Below, in pieces: positions 31,398 to 41,910 of a DNA stretch of 53,078 bases. A program made the position numbers and the translations under genes. The DNA comes from Xylophilus sp. (lineage in GTDB: Bacteria; Pseudomonadota; Gammaproteobacteria; Burkholderiales; Burkholderiaceae_C). Numbering within the stretch: position 1 is the first letter of the stretch; each line of letters opens with the position of its first letter. The DNA is taken from assembly GCA_009914555.1 (NCBI GenBank), contig WNDY01000032.1, forward strand, positions 1-53,078. The letters run 5' to 3'. Under the pieces are notes generated by a model. The model saw only the letters and a list, made by a program, of their open reading frames with translations, was not told the origin of the DNA and searched no databases.

Positions 31398-32776
31398 TTC
31401 TTTTCGCTGTCGAGTCGCAGCTCGGCCGCGCGGGCATGGGCCTGCAAGCCCTCGCCGTAGGCCAGCGTCGCGGCGATCGGACCGAGCACCTGGGCGCCGG
31501 CCGGGCTCACCTCGATCAGGCTGCTGCGCTTCTGGAAGTCATAGACGCCCAGCGGCGACGAGAAGCGGGCCGTGCCGCTGGTGGGCAGCACGTGGTTGGG
31601 GCCGGCGCAGTAGTCGCCGAGGCTTTCGCTGGTGTAGGCGCCGAGGAAGATCGCGCCGGCGTGGCGCAGCAGCGGCTCCCAGCGGCGCGGGTCGCGGCTG
31701 GATACTTCCAGGTGTTCCGGCGCGATGCGGTTGCTGATCGCCGACGCCTGCTCCATACTCTCCGTCAGTATCAGTGCTCCTCGGCCGTTGAGCGACTTGG
31801 CGATGATCTCGGCGCGCGGCATGGCAGGCAGCAGACGGTCGATCGATGCCTGCACCGCGTCGATGTAGGCGGCGTCGGGGCACAGCAGGATGCTCTGCGC
31901 CAGCTCGTCGTGCTCGGCCTGGCTGAACAGGTCCATCGCCACCCAGTCGGGCGGCGTGGTGCCGTCGGCCAGCACCAGGATCTCGCTGGGCCCGGCGATC
32001 ATGTCGATGCCGACGGTGCCGAACACGCGCTTCTTGGCGCTGGCCACGTAGGCGTTGCCGGGGCCGGTGATCTTGTCGACCCTGGGCACCGTGGCCGTGC
32101 CGTAGGCCAGCGCGGCCACGGCCTGGGCACCGCCGATGGTGAAGGCGCGCGTGACGCCGGCCACGCAGGCGGCGGCCAGCACCAGTTCATTGCGCTCGCC
32201 CCGCGCGGCCGTGGCGGCGCCCGAGCCCCCGGTGGCCACGCTGCCGCGCACGGGCGTAGGCACGACCATGATGATTTCCTGCACCCCGGCCACATGGGCG
32301 GGGATGGCGTTCATGAGCAGGCTGGACGGGTACGCGGCCTTGCCGCCGGGCACGTAGATGCCTACGCGGTCCAGCGGCGTGACCTTCTGGCCCAGCAGGG
32401 TGCCGTCCTCGTCGCGGTAGCTCCAGCTTTCGCCGCTGGCCTTCTTCTGCGCCTCGTGGTAGCTGCGCACCCGCTTCGCCGCGGCCCGCAGCGCGTCGCG
32501 CTGGGCCTCTGGAATGGCGTCGAACGCGGCCTTGAAATCGGCCTGCGTGAGCTCCAGCGCCGCCATGCCGGGGGCGCAGAGGCCGTCGAAGCGCGCGGTG
32601 TACTCCAGCACGGCCGCGTCGCCGCGCCGCTGCACGTCGGCCAGGATGTCGGCCACGCGCTGCTCGATGGCGGCGTCGGTGTCGGCCGACCAGTGCAGCC
32701 GGGCCTGGAAGTCGGCCTCGAACGTCGGCGAGGCGGTGGACAGGCGCAGCGGCCGGGCTTGCAGGGTCGTCGTCAT
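31394..32776 (-). CDS. hisD: Histidinol dehydrogenase
   Basis: Zn enzyme performing the last two oxidations to histidine with NAD. It has 460 residues. Family motifs include [64 protein letters not shown] (Zn/catalytic region), [11 protein letters not shown] and [20 protein letters not shown]. Near residue 340 (TESMEQ) the codons include ATA CTG and AGT ATG, unlike the rest of the gene. It begins six bases after hisG. Confidence 0.97.
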   Translation of the reverse strand: MTTTLQARPLRLSTASPTFEADFQARLHWSADTDAAIEQRVADILADVQRRGDAAVLEYTARFDGLCAPGMAALELTQADFKAAFDAIPEAQRDALRAAAKRVRSYHEAQKKASGESWSYRDEDGTLLGQKVTPLDRVGIYVPGGKAAYPSSLLMNAIPAHVAGVQEIIMVVPTPVRGSVATGGSGAATAARGERNELVLAAACVAGVTRAFTIGGAQAVAALAYGTATVPRVDKITGPGNAYVASAKKRVFGTVGIDMIAGPSEILVLADGTTPPDWVAMDLFSQAEHDELAQSILLCPDAAYIDAVQASIDRLLPAMPRAEIIAKSLNGRGALILTESMEQASAISNRIAPEHLEVSSRDPRRWEPLLRHAGAIFLGAYTSESLGDYCAGPNHVLPTSGTARFSSPLGVYDFQKRSSLIEVSPAGAQVLGPIAATLAYGEGLQAHARAAELRLDSEKK

Positions 32777-32782
32777 GGCGTA

Positions 32783-33427
32783 TCAGTCCTTCGGGATGGC
32801 GCTGGCGAAGGCGTCGATGATGCGGCGGATCGGCTCGCGCTTGAGCTTGAGCGCGGCCTGGTTGACCACCAGGCGTGCGCTGATGTCCATGATCCGCTCG
32901 ACCTCGACCAGCCGGTTGGCCTTGAGCGTGTTGCCGGTGGAGACCAGGTCGACGATGGTGTCGGCCAGGCCGGTCAGCGGCGCGAGCTCCATGCTGCCGT
33001 AGAGCTTGATGAGGTCCACGTGCACGCCCTTGGCCGCGAAGAAGTCGCGCGCGATGGACGTGTACTTCGTCGCGGCCTTCAGCCGCGCGCCCTGGCGCAC
33101 CGCGTGGGCATAGTCGAAGTCGTGGCGCACGGCCACGCTCACGCGGCAGCGGGCGATGTTCAGGTCCAGCGGCTGGTAGAGGCCACCGCCGCCGTGCTCG
33201 ATCAATGTGTCCTTGCCGGTCACGCCGAGGTCGGCACCACCGTATTCCACATAGGTGGGCACGTCGGTGGCGCGCACCAGCACGACCTGCACGTCGGGTC
33301 GGTTGGTCGGCAGGATCAACTTGCGCGACTTCTCGGGGTCTTCCAGCACCTCGATGCCGGCGGCGGCGAGCAACGGCAGGGTCTCGTCGAAGATGCGCCC
33401 CTTCGACAGGGCCAGGGTGATGGTCAT
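32783..33427 (-). CDS. hisG: ATP phosphoribosyltransferase, short form
   Basis: First, committed step of histidine synthesis. At 214 residues it is the short form, lacking the C-terminal regulatory domain, which normally needs a HisZ partner for activity and feedback inhibition; hisZ is not in the window. Motifs: [38 protein letters not shown] and the PRPP loop [14 protein letters not shown]. It overlaps murA by four bases. Confidence 0.97.
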   Translation of the reverse strand: MTITLALSKGRIFDETLPLLAAAGIEVLEDPEKSRKLILPTNRPDVQVVLVRATDVPTYVEYGGADLGVTGKDTLIEHGGGGLYQPLDLNIARCRVSVAVRHDFDYAHAVRQGARLKAATKYTSIARDFFAAKGVHVDLIKLYGSMELAPLTGLADTIVDLVSTGNTLKANRLVEVERIMDISARLVVNQAALKLKREPIRRIIDAFASAIPKD

Positions 33428-34695
33428 GCGGAAATTCTCTCGATGTCGGCGCCCAGCAGGCGCAGCTTCTCTTCCATGCGGTCGTAGCCGCGGTCGAGGT
33501 GGTAGATGCGGTCGACCACGGTCTGCCCGTCGGCCACCAGGCCGGCGATGACGAGGCCGGCGGAGGCGCGCAAGTCGGTCGCCATGACGGTGGCGCCCGA
33601 CAGGCGCTCCACCCCCTCGACCACTGCCGTGCGGCCGTCGGCCTGGATGCGCGCGCCCAGGCGGGCCAGTTCGTTCACGTGCATGAAGCGGTTTTCGAAG
33701 ATGGTCTCGGTCACCGTCGCGGTGCCGGCGGCCACGGTGTTGAGCGCCATGAACTGCGCCTGCATGTCGGTCGGGAAGCCCGGGTATCCGGCGGTGCGCA
33801 ACGACTGGGCCTTGAGCCGGCCGTCGGCACGGATGCGCAGGCCGCCGGGCGCCGGTTCGATGGAGGCGCCGGCCTCGCGCAGCTTCTCGATCACCGCGTC
33901 CAGGTGGTCGGCCCGCGCATGGCGCAGCAGCGCCTGGCCGCCGGCGGCCGCCACGGCGCAGAGGAAGGTGCCGGCCTCGATGCGGTCGGCCACCACCTCG
34001 TGGATGCAGCCGTGCAGCCGGTCCACGCCCTCGATGCAGATGCGGCTGGTGCCGTGGCCTTCGATGCGCGCGCCCATGGCGATCAGCATGTCGGCCAGGT
34101 CGGCGATCTCGGGCTCCTGCGCGGCGTTTTCCAGCACCGTCTCGCCCTCGGCCAGCGTGGCGGCCATCAGCAGGTTCTCGGTGCCGGTGACGGTGACCAT
34201 ATCGGTGGCGATGCGCGCGCCCCGCAGGCGGCGCTGGCCGGTGGGCAGGCGCGCGATCATGTAGCCGTGCTCGACGGCGATCCCGGCGCCCATCGCCGTC
34301 AGGCCCTTGATGTGCTGGTCCACCGGCCGCGCACCGATGGCGCAGCCGCCGGGCAGCGCGACGGTCGCCTCGCCGAAGCGCGCCAGCAGCGGGCCCAGCG
34401 CCAGCACCGAGGCGCGCATGGTCTTGACCAGCTCGTACGGCGCCTCGGGCGAGGTCAGCGTGCCGGCGTCGATGCGCACCACGCCGGCGGCCGCGCCGCG
34501 CTCGGCCGCCACGCCCATGGCGCGCACCAGCGCGAGCATGGTGGTCACGTCGTGCAGCTGCGGGACGTTGCGCAGCTCGACCGGCTCGGCCGTGAGCAGC
34601 GCGGCGCACAGCGCGGGCAGCGCGGCGTTCTTGGCGCCGGAGATGGCGACCTCGCCCTGCAGGCGGCGGCCGCCGCGGATCAGCAGCTGGTCCAT
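33424..34695 (-). CDS. murA: UDP-N-acetylglucosamine 1-carboxyvinyltransferase
   Basis: First committed step of peptidoglycan synthesis, adding enolpyruvate from PEP to UDP-GlcNAc. It has 423 residues. K22 in [10 protein letters not shown] and C118 in [19 protein letters not shown] correspond to the substrate-binding Lys and the fosfomycin-target Cys of E. coli (K22, C115). [20 protein letters not shown] and [18 protein letters not shown] are also typical. It starts four bases after ibaG. Confidence 0.98.
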   Translation of the reverse strand: MDQLLIRGGRRLQGEVAISGAKNAALPALCAALLTAEPVELRNVPQLHDVTTMLALVRAMGVAAERGAAAGVVRIDAGTLTSPEAPYELVKTMRASVLALGPLLARFGEATVALPGGCAIGARPVDQHIKGLTAMGAGIAVEHGYMIARLPTGQRRLRGARIATDMVTVTGTENLLMAATLAEGETVLENAAQEPEIADLADMLIAMGARIEGHGTSRICIEGVDRLHGCIHEVVADRIEAGTFLCAVAAAGGQALLRHARADHLDAVIEKLREAGASIEPAPGGLRIRADGRLKAQSLRTAGYPGFPTDMQAQFMALNTVAAGTATVTETIFENRFMHVNELARLGARIQADGRTAVVEGVERLSGATVMATDLRASAGLVIAGLVADGQTVVDRIYHLDRGYDRMEEKLRLLGADIERISA

Positions 34696-34699
34696 GCGC

Positions 34700-34948
34700 T
34701 CAGTCCTTGCCGCCGGCGGTCGCCCACTCGGCCGGCGTGAAGGTCTTCATCGACAGCGCATGGACCTCGTTGGTCTGGATGCGCGTTCCCAGCGTGGCAT
34801 AGACCTGCTGGTGGCGGCGGATGCGGCTGAGGCCGTCGAAGCGCGGCGAGACGATGGTGGCGTACCAGTGCGCGCCGTCGCCCTCCACGGTGATGTGGTC
34901 GCAGGGCAGTGCGGCAGCGATGAGTTCGCGGAGTTGGTCGGCGGTCAT
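34700..34948 (-). CDS. ibaG: BolA-family protein (IbaG/YrbA type)
   Basis: Small BolA-like protein, 82 residues, which partners monothiol glutaredoxins in iron-sulphur handling. The class-II KH-like fold is visible in [20 protein letters not shown], and the conserved C-terminal His in [19 protein letters not shown]. Adjacency to murA is conserved in proteobacteria and identifies the IbaG subgroup rather than BolA itself. I chose the ATG at 34948; the upstream frame has no similarity. Confidence 0.92.
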   Translation of the reverse strand: MTADQLRELIAAALPCDHITVEGDGAHWYATIVSPRFDGLSRIRRHQQVYATLGTRIQTNEVHALSMKTFTPAEWATAGGKD

Positions 34949-34973
34949 GGTGGGGCGGAGACAGGAAGAAACG

Positions 34974-35813
34974 TCAGGCGCGGAGCTTGTAGCCGGTGCG
35001 CAGGAGGTGCAGCGCGATACCACTGACCACCAACCACGCACCGCCGACGATCGCCAGGCTCAGCCACGGCGAGGCGTCGCTCACCCCGAAGAAGCCGTAG
35101 CGGAAGCCGTCGATCATGTAGAAGAACGGGTTGAGGCGGCTTGCGCCCTGCCAGAAGGCGGGCAGCGAATGCACCGAATAGAACACGCCGGACAGGAAGG
35201 TCATCGGCATGATGAGGAAGTTCTGGAACATCGCCATCTGGTCGAACTTCTCGGCCCAGAGCCCGGCGATCAGCCCGAGCGTGCCGAGCAGCGCCGCGCC
35301 GAGGAAGGCGAAGACGAGGATCCACGGCGGCGCCGCGAAGCCGGTGCGCACGAAGCCCAGCGTGACGACGAACACGCCCAGCCCGACGACCAGCCCGCGC
35401 ACGACCGACGAGCCCACGTAGGCCAGGAACCAGCCGCGCGGCGGCACCGGCGTGAGCAGCACGAAGACGAGGCTGCCCATCACCTTGCGCTGGATCAGCG
35501 ACGACGAGGTGTTGGCGAACGCGTTCTGCAGCACGCTCATCATCACCAGGCCCGGCACGAGGACGGCGGTGTAGCCCACCCGGTCGTAGACCTTGACGTG
35601 GTCTTCGAGCACGTGGCCGAAGATCAGCAGGTAGAGCACAGCGGTGAGCACCGGCGCGCCGACGGTCTGGAAGCCGACCTTCCAGAAGCGCAGGACCTCC
35701 TTGTAGAACAGCGTGCGCCAGCCGCCGGCCCCTCCCTCCACCGCGGCGGGCGCGGCCGTGGCCGGCAAGGGGCGCGCCGCTGCGCGCTGGCCGCGATGCG
35801 GGTCGGCGCTCAT
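34974..35813 (-). CDS. ABC-2 type exporter permease (YadH-like)
   Basis: Membrane half of an ABC exporter. It has 279 residues with six TM segments after a ~30-residue N-terminal tail: WRTLFYKEVLRFWKVGFQTV leads into TM1, and FLIMPMTFLSGVFYSVHSLP holds the conserved SGVF(Y/F)-P of this family. The substrate is unknown. It overlaps the ATPase gene by four bases and lies between mlaB and ibaG, the usual Burkholderiales order. Confidence 0.92.
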   Translation of the reverse strand: MSADPHRGQRAAARPLPATAAPAAVEGGAGGWRTLFYKEVLRFWKVGFQTVGAPVLTAVLYLLIFGHVLEDHVKVYDRVGYTAVLVPGLVMMSVLQNAFANTSSSLIQRKVMGSLVFVLLTPVPPRGWFLAYVGSSVVRGLVVGLGVFVVTLGFVRTGFAAPPWILVFAFLGAALLGTLGLIAGLWAEKFDQMAMFQNFLIMPMTFLSGVFYSVHSLPAFWQGASRLNPFFYMIDGFRYGFFGVSDASPWLSLAIVGGAWLVVSGIALHLLRTGYKLRA

Positions 35814-36751
35814 CGCGCCACCTGCGCAAGCTCGATCGGCACCGGGGCCGACATCACCTGGAGGAAGACGTCCTCCAGGTCGGCGCGGCGGATCTCGACA
35901 TCTTCGGGTGCCAAGCCGGCCCCACGGATACTCCCCAGGAGTAACTCGATCTCGCGGGCGTTATGCACCGGCAGCTGGATCATACTCCCAGTGGTACGCG
36001 CACGCACTGCCAGGTCGCGCGGCAGTTCGCCGCGCTCCAGCCGGAACTGCAGCACGCTGCTGCCGGAGGCCTTGCGCAGCAGCTCGCTGGTGCAGTCGAG
36101 CGCCACGATGCGGCCCTGCTTGAGCATGGCGATGCGCCCGCAGAGCGCCTCGGCCTCTTCGAGGTAGTGGGTGGTCAGCAGCACGGTGTGGCCGTCGCGG
36201 TTGAGCCGGGCGACGAACTGCCAGAGGGTCTGGCGCAGCTCCACGTCGACGCCGGCCGTGGGCTCGTCGAGCACGATGACCGGCGGCTTGTGCACCAGCG
36301 CCTGCGCCACCAGCACGCGGCGCTTCATGCCGCCCGAGAGCTGGCGCATGTTGGCCGTGGCCTTGTCGGCCAGGCCCAGGCTCTCCAGCAGCTCGTCGAT
36401 CCAGGCGTCGTTGTTGCGCAGACCGAAGTAGCCGGACTGGATGCGCAGCGTTTCGCGCACGTTGAAGAAGGGGTCGAAGACGGTCTCCTGCGGCACGATG
36501 CCGAGCTTGCGGCGCGCGGCCGCGTAGTCGGCCTGCACGTCGCTGCCGCCCACGGTCACGCGGCCGGCCGACGGCCTGGCCAGGCCGGCCAGGATGCTGA
36601 TCAAGGAAGTCTTGCCCGCCCCGTTGGGGCCGAGCAGGCCGAAGAATTCGCCTTCGGCGATGTCGAGGGACACGTCATCGAGTGCCCGCAGGGGGCCGCG
36701 TGGCGTCGCGTAGGTCTTGGAGACCGATTGGAAGGATACGGCGGCGGGCAT
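35810..36751 (-). CDS. ABC exporter ATPase (YadG-like)
   Basis: Nucleotide-binding subunit for the adjacent permease. It has 313 residues: Walker A GLLGPNGAGKTSL (about 37-49), signature QLSGGMKRRVLVAQAL, Walker B PPVIVLDEPTAGVD and H-loop LLTTHYLEEAEALC. The last ~90 residues form a C-terminal extension. Within it the codons GGG AGT ATG, GAG TTA CTC and GGG AGT ATC (35927-35998) stand out from the GC-rich background. It starts 63 bases after mlaB. Confidence 0.94.
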   Translation of the reverse strand: MPAAVSFQSVSKTYATPRGPLRALDDVSLDIAEGEFFGLLGPNGAGKTSLISILAGLARPSAGRVTVGGSDVQADYAAARRKLGIVPQETVFDPFFNVRETLRIQSGYFGLRNNDAWIDELLESLGLADKATANMRQLSGGMKRRVLVAQALVHKPPVIVLDEPTAGVDVELRQTLWQFVARLNRDGHTVLLTTHYLEEAEALCGRIAMLKQGRIVALDCTSELLRKASGSSVLQFRLERGELPRDLAVRARTTGSMIQLPVHNAREIELLLGSIRGAGLAPEDVEIRRADLEDVFLQVMSAPVPIELAQVAR

Positions 36752-36814
36752 GGGGACCCGCGATTTTAAGGTGCGCCGCCGCCCGGGGCTGCCGCAGACC
36801 CCGGGACAGCGGCC

Positions 36815-37129
36815 TCAGCCGGCCGGCAGCAGCGTATCGACGCCGTACAGCTTCGCCAGCCCGGCCAGGCCGTCGTGCAGGCTGCGCACCGCGAACGCCC
36901 GGCCGCGCACCAGCGCCTCGCGCCGGCAGTCGAGCAGCACCGCGAGCGCGGAGCTGTCGAACACGGCGAGCGCCGACGCATCCGCCACCACCGGGCCGCT
37001 CCGGCGCCCCGCAGAAGCGTCGAGCCCCTGCACCAGCATGTCGCGGCAAGCCGCCGCCTTGCCGAAGGTGATCTCGGCGGGCAGCACCAGCGTGGTGGCA
37101 CCGGCATCGGCGGTCTGGCTCCTGCTCAC
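36815..37129 (-). CDS. mlaB: STAS-domain protein of the Mla phospholipid transporter
   Basis: Small cytoplasmic STAS protein that binds MlaF and regulates the MlaFEDB complex. It has 104 residues; VVADASALAVFDSSALAVLL is the STAS core with the conserved D-S-S-x-L. The start is inferred as GTG at 37129. It sits 169 bases after mlaC; a ~130-bp dispersed repeat fills that gap, so translation is probably independent of mlaC. Confidence 0.85.
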   Translation of the reverse strand: MSRSQTADAGATTLVLPAEITFGKAAACRDMLVQGLDASAGRRSGPVVADASALAVFDSSALAVLLDCRREALVRGRAFAVRSLHDGLAGLAKLYGVDTLLPAG

Positions 37130-37161
37130 CCCGGCTCCCCCCGCCCCCCTGCGCCACCAAA

Positions 37162-37292
37162 GGTGCCGACAACCGGCGCGGCGCAAGCCATCGGACGCCG
37201 CGCAAGGGCCGCCCCGCCGCGCTGGCGCCGACCCTCCGCCGACAAGCGCCGCGCCGCCAGAGAAGGGGGGAGCAGCGAAGTTGCCCGGGGGG
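37162..37292 (-). repeat. Dispersed GC-rich repeat, copy 2 (between mlaC and mlaB)
   Basis: In reverse complement this matches the sequence at 45231-45355 along about 120 bases, including an exact 28-base identity (37200-37227 with 45296-45323: CGCCAGCGCGGCGGGGCGGC and on). Both copies begin with a run of C and a GAGCGGC/GGGCAAC hairpin-like start. I recall similar elements in Comamonadaceae genomes. Confidence 0.75.
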
Positions 37293-37298
37293 TTGTCG

Positions 37299-37955
37299 TC
37301 ATTTCTTGCCGACCGCGTTGGCCTTGTTGCGCGCTTCGAGCGTCTGGATCAGGCCGTCGACGCCCTTGGCGTTGATCTCCTGCGCGAACTGGCTGCGGTA
37401 GGTCTCGACCAGCCACACGCCGAGCACGTTGACGTTGTAGATCTTCCAGCCGGCGCCCTCGCCCGGCGTCTTCTCGAGGCGGTAGTCGAGCTGGATCGGA
37501 TCGCCGCGACCGCGCACCTCGGTGCGCACCGTCACGTCCTTGTCGTCGGCGCCGGCGCGCACCGGGCGCACGACGATGGTCTGGTCGCTCACCTCGCTGA
37601 GCGCGCCGGCATAGGTGCGCACCAGCAGCAGCTTGAACTCGCCCTGCAGGCGCTGGCGCTGCTCCGGCGTGGCCTGGCGCCAGCCCGGGCCGACGGCCGA
37701 GGCGGTCATGCGCTCGAAGTTGATGTTCGGGATGACCTTGCTGTCGACCAGCGCGATGATGCGGTCGAGGTTGCCGGCCTTGACCGCACGGTCGGCCTTG
37801 ATGGCATCGAGCACGTCGACCGAGACGCGCTTGATGAAGGCGTCGGGCGCCTCGTCGGCCGCATGCGAGGCCAGCGGCAGCGCCAGGCTGGCGGATGCGG
37901 CCAGCATCGCGGCGATGCGGCCCAGGCCGCGGCGGGTGAGGAAGGTGGCATGCAT
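37299..37955 (-). CDS. mlaC: Periplasmic phospholipid-binding protein MlaC
   Basis: Shuttles phospholipid between MlaA and the inner-membrane MlaFEDB complex. It has 218 residues with a signal peptide of about 33 (RRGLGRIAAMLAASASLALP, cut after SHA-A). The MlaC (Ttg2D) fold is recognised in PNINFERMTASAVGPGWRQA, LLVRTYAGALSEV and GWKIYNVNVLGVWLVETYRS. It follows mlaA by 152 bases. Confidence 0.94.
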   Translation of the reverse strand: MHATFLTRRGLGRIAAMLAASASLALPLASHAADEAPDAFIKRVSVDVLDAIKADRAVKAGNLDRIIALVDSKVIPNINFERMTASAVGPGWRQATPEQRQRLQGEFKLLLVRTYAGALSEVSDQTIVVRPVRAGADDKDVTVRTEVRGRGDPIQLDYRLEKTPGEGAGWKIYNVNVLGVWLVETYRSQFAQEINAKGVDGLIQTLEARNKANAVGKK

Positions 37956-38107
37956 GTGTGGAATCCTTTCGTATGGTGTGCGGCGGGCTGCCCCGTGCGG
38001 TCAGCGGCGGCCGGCCCTGCGGTTTGGACCGTGCTTCATGATCCAGTGTTCCCAACGCACGACAGCGTGCTGCAACAGCATGCAACGCCGCCGATCGGCC
38101 ATCGCGG

Positions 38108-38872
38108 TCAGGGCCTGGCGCCCGCGGCCGGCGCCGCGTCGGCGCCCGCCGGATCGTCATCGAGCGAACCGTCGTCGGCCTTCTGCGCGCTGGCGTTGCG
38201 CAGCTGCAGGTAGGCGTCGCGGGTGAACGAATACTTGTCGAGCGCGGCCTGCTCCAGCACCGAGCCGGCGCGCAGCAGGCCGGCGCGGGTGTCGACCAGG
38301 CGCAGCACATAGAGCGAGTTGCGCACCGGAACGTCGTGGACGTAGCTGAGCACGTCGCCCTTCCACTCCACCGGCAGCGCCGCGGTGTCGCGCACGGTGG
38401 ACGGGCCCAGCAGCGGCAGCACCAGGTACGGGCCGGTGGGCACGCCGTAGCGGCCGAGGGTGAGGCCGAAGTCGGTCTTGTGGCGGTCGATCTCCAGTTC
38501 GCTGGCGATGTCGACCAGGCCGCCCAGGCCGAACAGCGTGTTGGTGCCGATGCGGATCAGCGTCTCGCCCGAGGCCTGGACCCTGAGCTGCAGCACGTTG
38601 TTGACCAGCGACCAGACGTCGCGCAGGTTGCCGAAGAAGTTGTTGACGCCGGTGCGCACGAACTGCGGCGTGATGTTCTGGTAGCCGATGGCCACCGGCC
38701 TGAGCACCGCGTTGTCGACGGCGTCGTTGAAGCGGGTCACGTCGCGGTTGAAGGGCTCGAACGGGTCGCGCGGATCGCCGCCGGGCGCCGTGGCGCAGCC
38801 GGCCACCAGGGCGAGCGCGGCCACGGCGGCGGCGCTGCGCGCGAGGAGGAGGAGCATGGGTTTCGTCGTCAT
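38108..38872 (-). CDS. mlaA: Outer-membrane lipoprotein MlaA (VacJ family)
   Basis: Removes mislocalised phospholipid from the outer leaflet and hands it to MlaC. It has 254 residues; the lipobox is LALVAGC (C26). VacJ motifs include DPFEPFNRDVTRFNDAVD, RPVAIGYQNITPQFVRTGVN and DFGLTLGRYGVPTGPYLVLP. The low-complexity Asp/Ala/Pro tail (about 225-254) is not needed for the fold. Unlike in E. coli, mlaA is inside the mla operon, between mlaD (4-bp overlap) and mlaC. Confidence 0.95.
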   Translation of the reverse strand: MTTKPMLLLLARSAAAVAALALVAGCATAPGGDPRDPFEPFNRDVTRFNDAVDNAVLRPVAIGYQNITPQFVRTGVNNFFGNLRDVWSLVNNVLQLRVQASGETLIRIGTNTLFGLGGLVDIASELEIDRHKTDFGLTLGRYGVPTGPYLVLPLLGPSTVRDTAALPVEWKGDVLSYVHDVPVRNSLYVLRLVDTRAGLLRAGSVLEQAALDKYSFTRDAYLQLRNASAQKADDGSLDDDPAGADAAPAAGARP

Positions 38873-39357
38873 TTGTTATTGCCCGTCTTGGTGTCGCCGC
38901 CGTCGCCAGAGGCCTTGCCGTAGAGGAACTGGCCGATCAGGTTTTCCAGCACGACGGCCGACTGCGTGGATGCGATGGTATCGCCGGCCACCAGGTTCTT
39001 GTCGTCGGCCCCGGCCTCGATGCCCACGTACTGCTCGCCGAGCAGGCCGCTGGTGAGGATCTTGACCGAGCTGTCCTTGGGGAAGGCGAAGCGCTGGTCG
39101 AGCGCCAGCGTCACGCTGGCCTGGAAACTCTTGTCGTCGAAAGCGATGCCGTCGACCCGGCCGACCACGACGCCGGCACTCTTGACCGCCGCCTGCGGCT
39201 TCAGGCCGCCGATGTTGTCGAACTTGGCCGTGACGCGGTAGCGCTGGGCGAAGCTCAGCGACAGCAGGTTGGCCGACTGCAGCGCGAGGAACAGGACGGC
39301 CGCCGCGCCGATCAGCACGAACAGGCCCACCCAGACGTCGTTCTTGGAACGTTGCAT
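38869..39357 (-). CDS. mlaD: MCE-domain protein MlaD
   Basis: Forms the hexameric periplasmic ring of the Mla transporter. It has 162 residues: one N-terminal TM helix (DVWVGLFVLIGAAAVLFLAL), then one MCE domain (about 38-118, YRVTAKFDNIGGLKPQAAVK, with VRI-like GVVVGRVDGIAF and LLGEQYVGIEAG). It lies 19 bases after mlaE. Confidence 0.96.
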   Translation of the reverse strand: MQRSKNDVWVGLFVLIGAAAVLFLALQSANLLSLSFAQRYRVTAKFDNIGGLKPQAAVKSAGVVVGRVDGIAFDDKSFQASVTLALDQRFAFPKDSSVKILTSGLLGEQYVGIEAGADDKNLVAGDTIASTQSAVVLENLIGQFLYGKASGDGGDTKTGNNK

Positions 39358-39376
39358 CGAAGAATCCTTATCTCTT

Positions 39377-40159
39377 TCAGACGCTGAACATCAGCGCCGT
39401 GAGGATGAAATCGAGGCCGAGCACGGCCAGCGATGCGACCACCACCGTGCGCGTGGTCGCGCGCGACACGCCCTCGGGCGTGGCCTGGGCCGTGTAGCCC
39501 TGGTGCAGCGCGACGAACGTGACGGTCACGCCGAAGACAAGGCTCTTGAGCACGCCGTTGCCGACGTCGGTCCAGACATCCACGCCGGTCTGCATCTGGC
39601 CCCAGAAGGCGCCCGCATCCAGGCGGAGCATGGCCACGCCGACGACCCAGGCGCCCAGGATGCCGAGCACGTTGAACACCGACGACAGCAGCGGCAGCGC
39701 GATCACGCCGCCCCAGAAGCGCGGCGCGAGGATGCGCTGCACCGGATCGACGGCCATCATCTCCATCGCGGAGAGCTGCTCGCCGGCCTTCATGAGGCCG
39801 ATCTCGGCCGTCAGCGAGGTGCCGGCGCGGCCGGCGAACAGCAGCGCGGCGATCACCGGCCCCAGTTCGCGCGTGAGCGCGAGCGTGACGACGAGCCCCA
39901 GCGTGTCGGCCGACCCGAAGCGCATCAGGATGTAGTAGAGCTGCAGACCGAGCACGAAGCCGACGAACAGGCCCGAGACGCCGATGATCGCCAGCGAATA
40001 GTTGCCGAGGAAGTGGATCTGGTCGCGCACCAGGCCGAAGCGCCGCAGCGCCGGGCCGGTGAGCGCCACCAGGCGCCCGAACAGCCGCGCGGCCGCGCCG
40101 ATGCCGGCGAGCTGGGAGCGGACGGCGAAGCCGACGTCGGCGGGTTGATACCAGGCCAT
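39377..40159 (-). CDS. mlaE: ABC transporter permease MlaE
   Basis: Integral membrane subunit of the phospholipid transporter. It has 260 residues with the MlaE (Ttg2B) motifs LFVGFVLGLQLYYILMRFGS, ELGPVIAALLFAGRAGTSLTAEIG and MKAGEQLSAMEMMAVDPVQR. Its ATG overlaps the mlaF stop. Confidence 0.96.
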   Translation of the reverse strand: MAWYQPADVGFAVRSQLAGIGAAARLFGRLVALTGPALRRFGLVRDQIHFLGNYSLAIIGVSGLFVGFVLGLQLYYILMRFGSADTLGLVVTLALTRELGPVIAALLFAGRAGTSLTAEIGLMKAGEQLSAMEMMAVDPVQRILAPRFWGGVIALPLLSSVFNVLGILGAWVVGVAMLRLDAGAFWGQMQTGVDVWTDVGNGVLKSLVFGVTVTFVALHQGYTAQATPEGVSRATTRTVVVASLAVLGLDFILTALMFSV

Positions 40160-40965
40160 CAGTGGAACGTGCTGAAGTCCTGCGCCGCGTCGGGCGCCGG
40201 ATAGTGGAAATGCACCGGTCCCTCGGGCAGCGCGTTGACGAACTGGTGGACCAGCGGGTCGGTGCTCCCGCGCACCTCCGCCGGCGTTCCCTGGGCGGCG
40301 ATGCCGCCGTTGGCCAGCACGACCACGTGGTCGGCGATGCGGAAGGTCTCGTCGAGGTCGTGCGACACGATCAGGCTGGTGAGCCCCATGGCCTCGCCGA
40401 GTTCGCGGATCAGCCGCGCCGTCGTGCCCAGCGAGATCGGGTCCAGCCCGGCGAAGGGTTCGTCGTACATCACGAGTTCGGGGTCGAGCGCGATGGCGCG
40501 GGCCAGGGCGACGCGGCGGGCCATGCCGCCGGAGACTTCGCTGGGCATCAGGTCGCGCGCGCCGCGCAGGCCGACGGCGCCGAGCTTCATCAGCACCACG
40601 TCGCGGATCAGCGCCTCGGGCAGGTCGGTGTGCTCGCGCAGCGGGAAGGCCACGTTGTCGAACACGGAGCGGTCGGTGAACAGCGCCCCGAACTGGAACA
40701 GCATGCCCATGCGCCGGCGCGCCGCGTAGAGCCCGTGCGCGTCGAATGCGCCCACGTCCCGGCCGTCGAACAGCACCTGGCCCTGCCGGGCGTGCTGCTG
40801 GCCGCCGATCAGGCGCAGCACCGTGGTCTTGCCGCCGCCGGAGGCGCCCATGAGCGCCGTGACCTTGCCGCGCGGCACGGCGAGCGACACATCGCGCAGC
40901 ACCAGGCGGTCGCCATAGCCGAAGGAAACGTTGCGCAGTTCCGCGAGGAAAGGCTGCTGGGACAT
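40159..40965 (-). CDS. mlaF: ABC transporter ATPase MlaF
   Basis: Energises phospholipid transport at the inner membrane. It has 268 residues: Walker A ALMGASGGGKTTVLRLIGG (about 35-53), MGMLFQFGALFTDRSVFDNV (Q-loop), signature SEVSGGMARRVALARAI, Walker B ELVMYDEPFAGLDPISLG and H-loop LIVSHDLDETFRI. The C-terminal extension PVHFHYPAPDAAQDFSTFH is usual for MlaF. The ATG at 40965 starts the conserved region. It is the first gene of the mla-his block. Confidence 0.96.
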   Translation of the reverse strand: MSQQPFLAELRNVSFGYGDRLVLRDVSLAVPRGKVTALMGASGGGKTTVLRLIGGQQHARQGQVLFDGRDVGAFDAHGLYAARRRMGMLFQFGALFTDRSVFDNVAFPLREHTDLPEALIRDVVLMKLGAVGLRGARDLMPSEVSGGMARRVALARAIALDPELVMYDEPFAGLDPISLGTTARLIRELGEAMGLTSLIVSHDLDETFRIADHVVVLANGGIAAQGTPAEVRGSTDPLVHQFVNALPEGPVHFHYPAPDAAQDFSTFH

Positions 40966-41051
40966 GCAGTCAGGAAAAGGAAGGGCGAAGAACGGAAGGA
41001 GGCTGGGATGGTGTGCAGGAAAAGAGGAGAACCACCACCCAAGGGCACGCG

Positions 41052-41100
41052 ATGGTAACTCATACATACACTGATGAAGGTAAATGGGGGCATAGGCCGT
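41052..41100. repeat. REP-like low-GC patch upstream of mlaF
   Basis: GGTAACTCATACATACACTG, GAAGGTAAATGGGGGCATAGGCC and GCTACAGCAGC follow one another in the gap between mlaF and the neighbouring ATPase gene. They carry the same small motifs (CATA, TACAG, GGTA) as other gap repeats. The patch may also contain the mlaF promoter, although no clear hexamer pair is evident. Confidence 0.25.
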
Positions 41101-41112
41101 GCGCCGGGGCCG

Positions 41113-41890
<778 letters not shown>

Positions 41891-41910
<20 letters not shown>

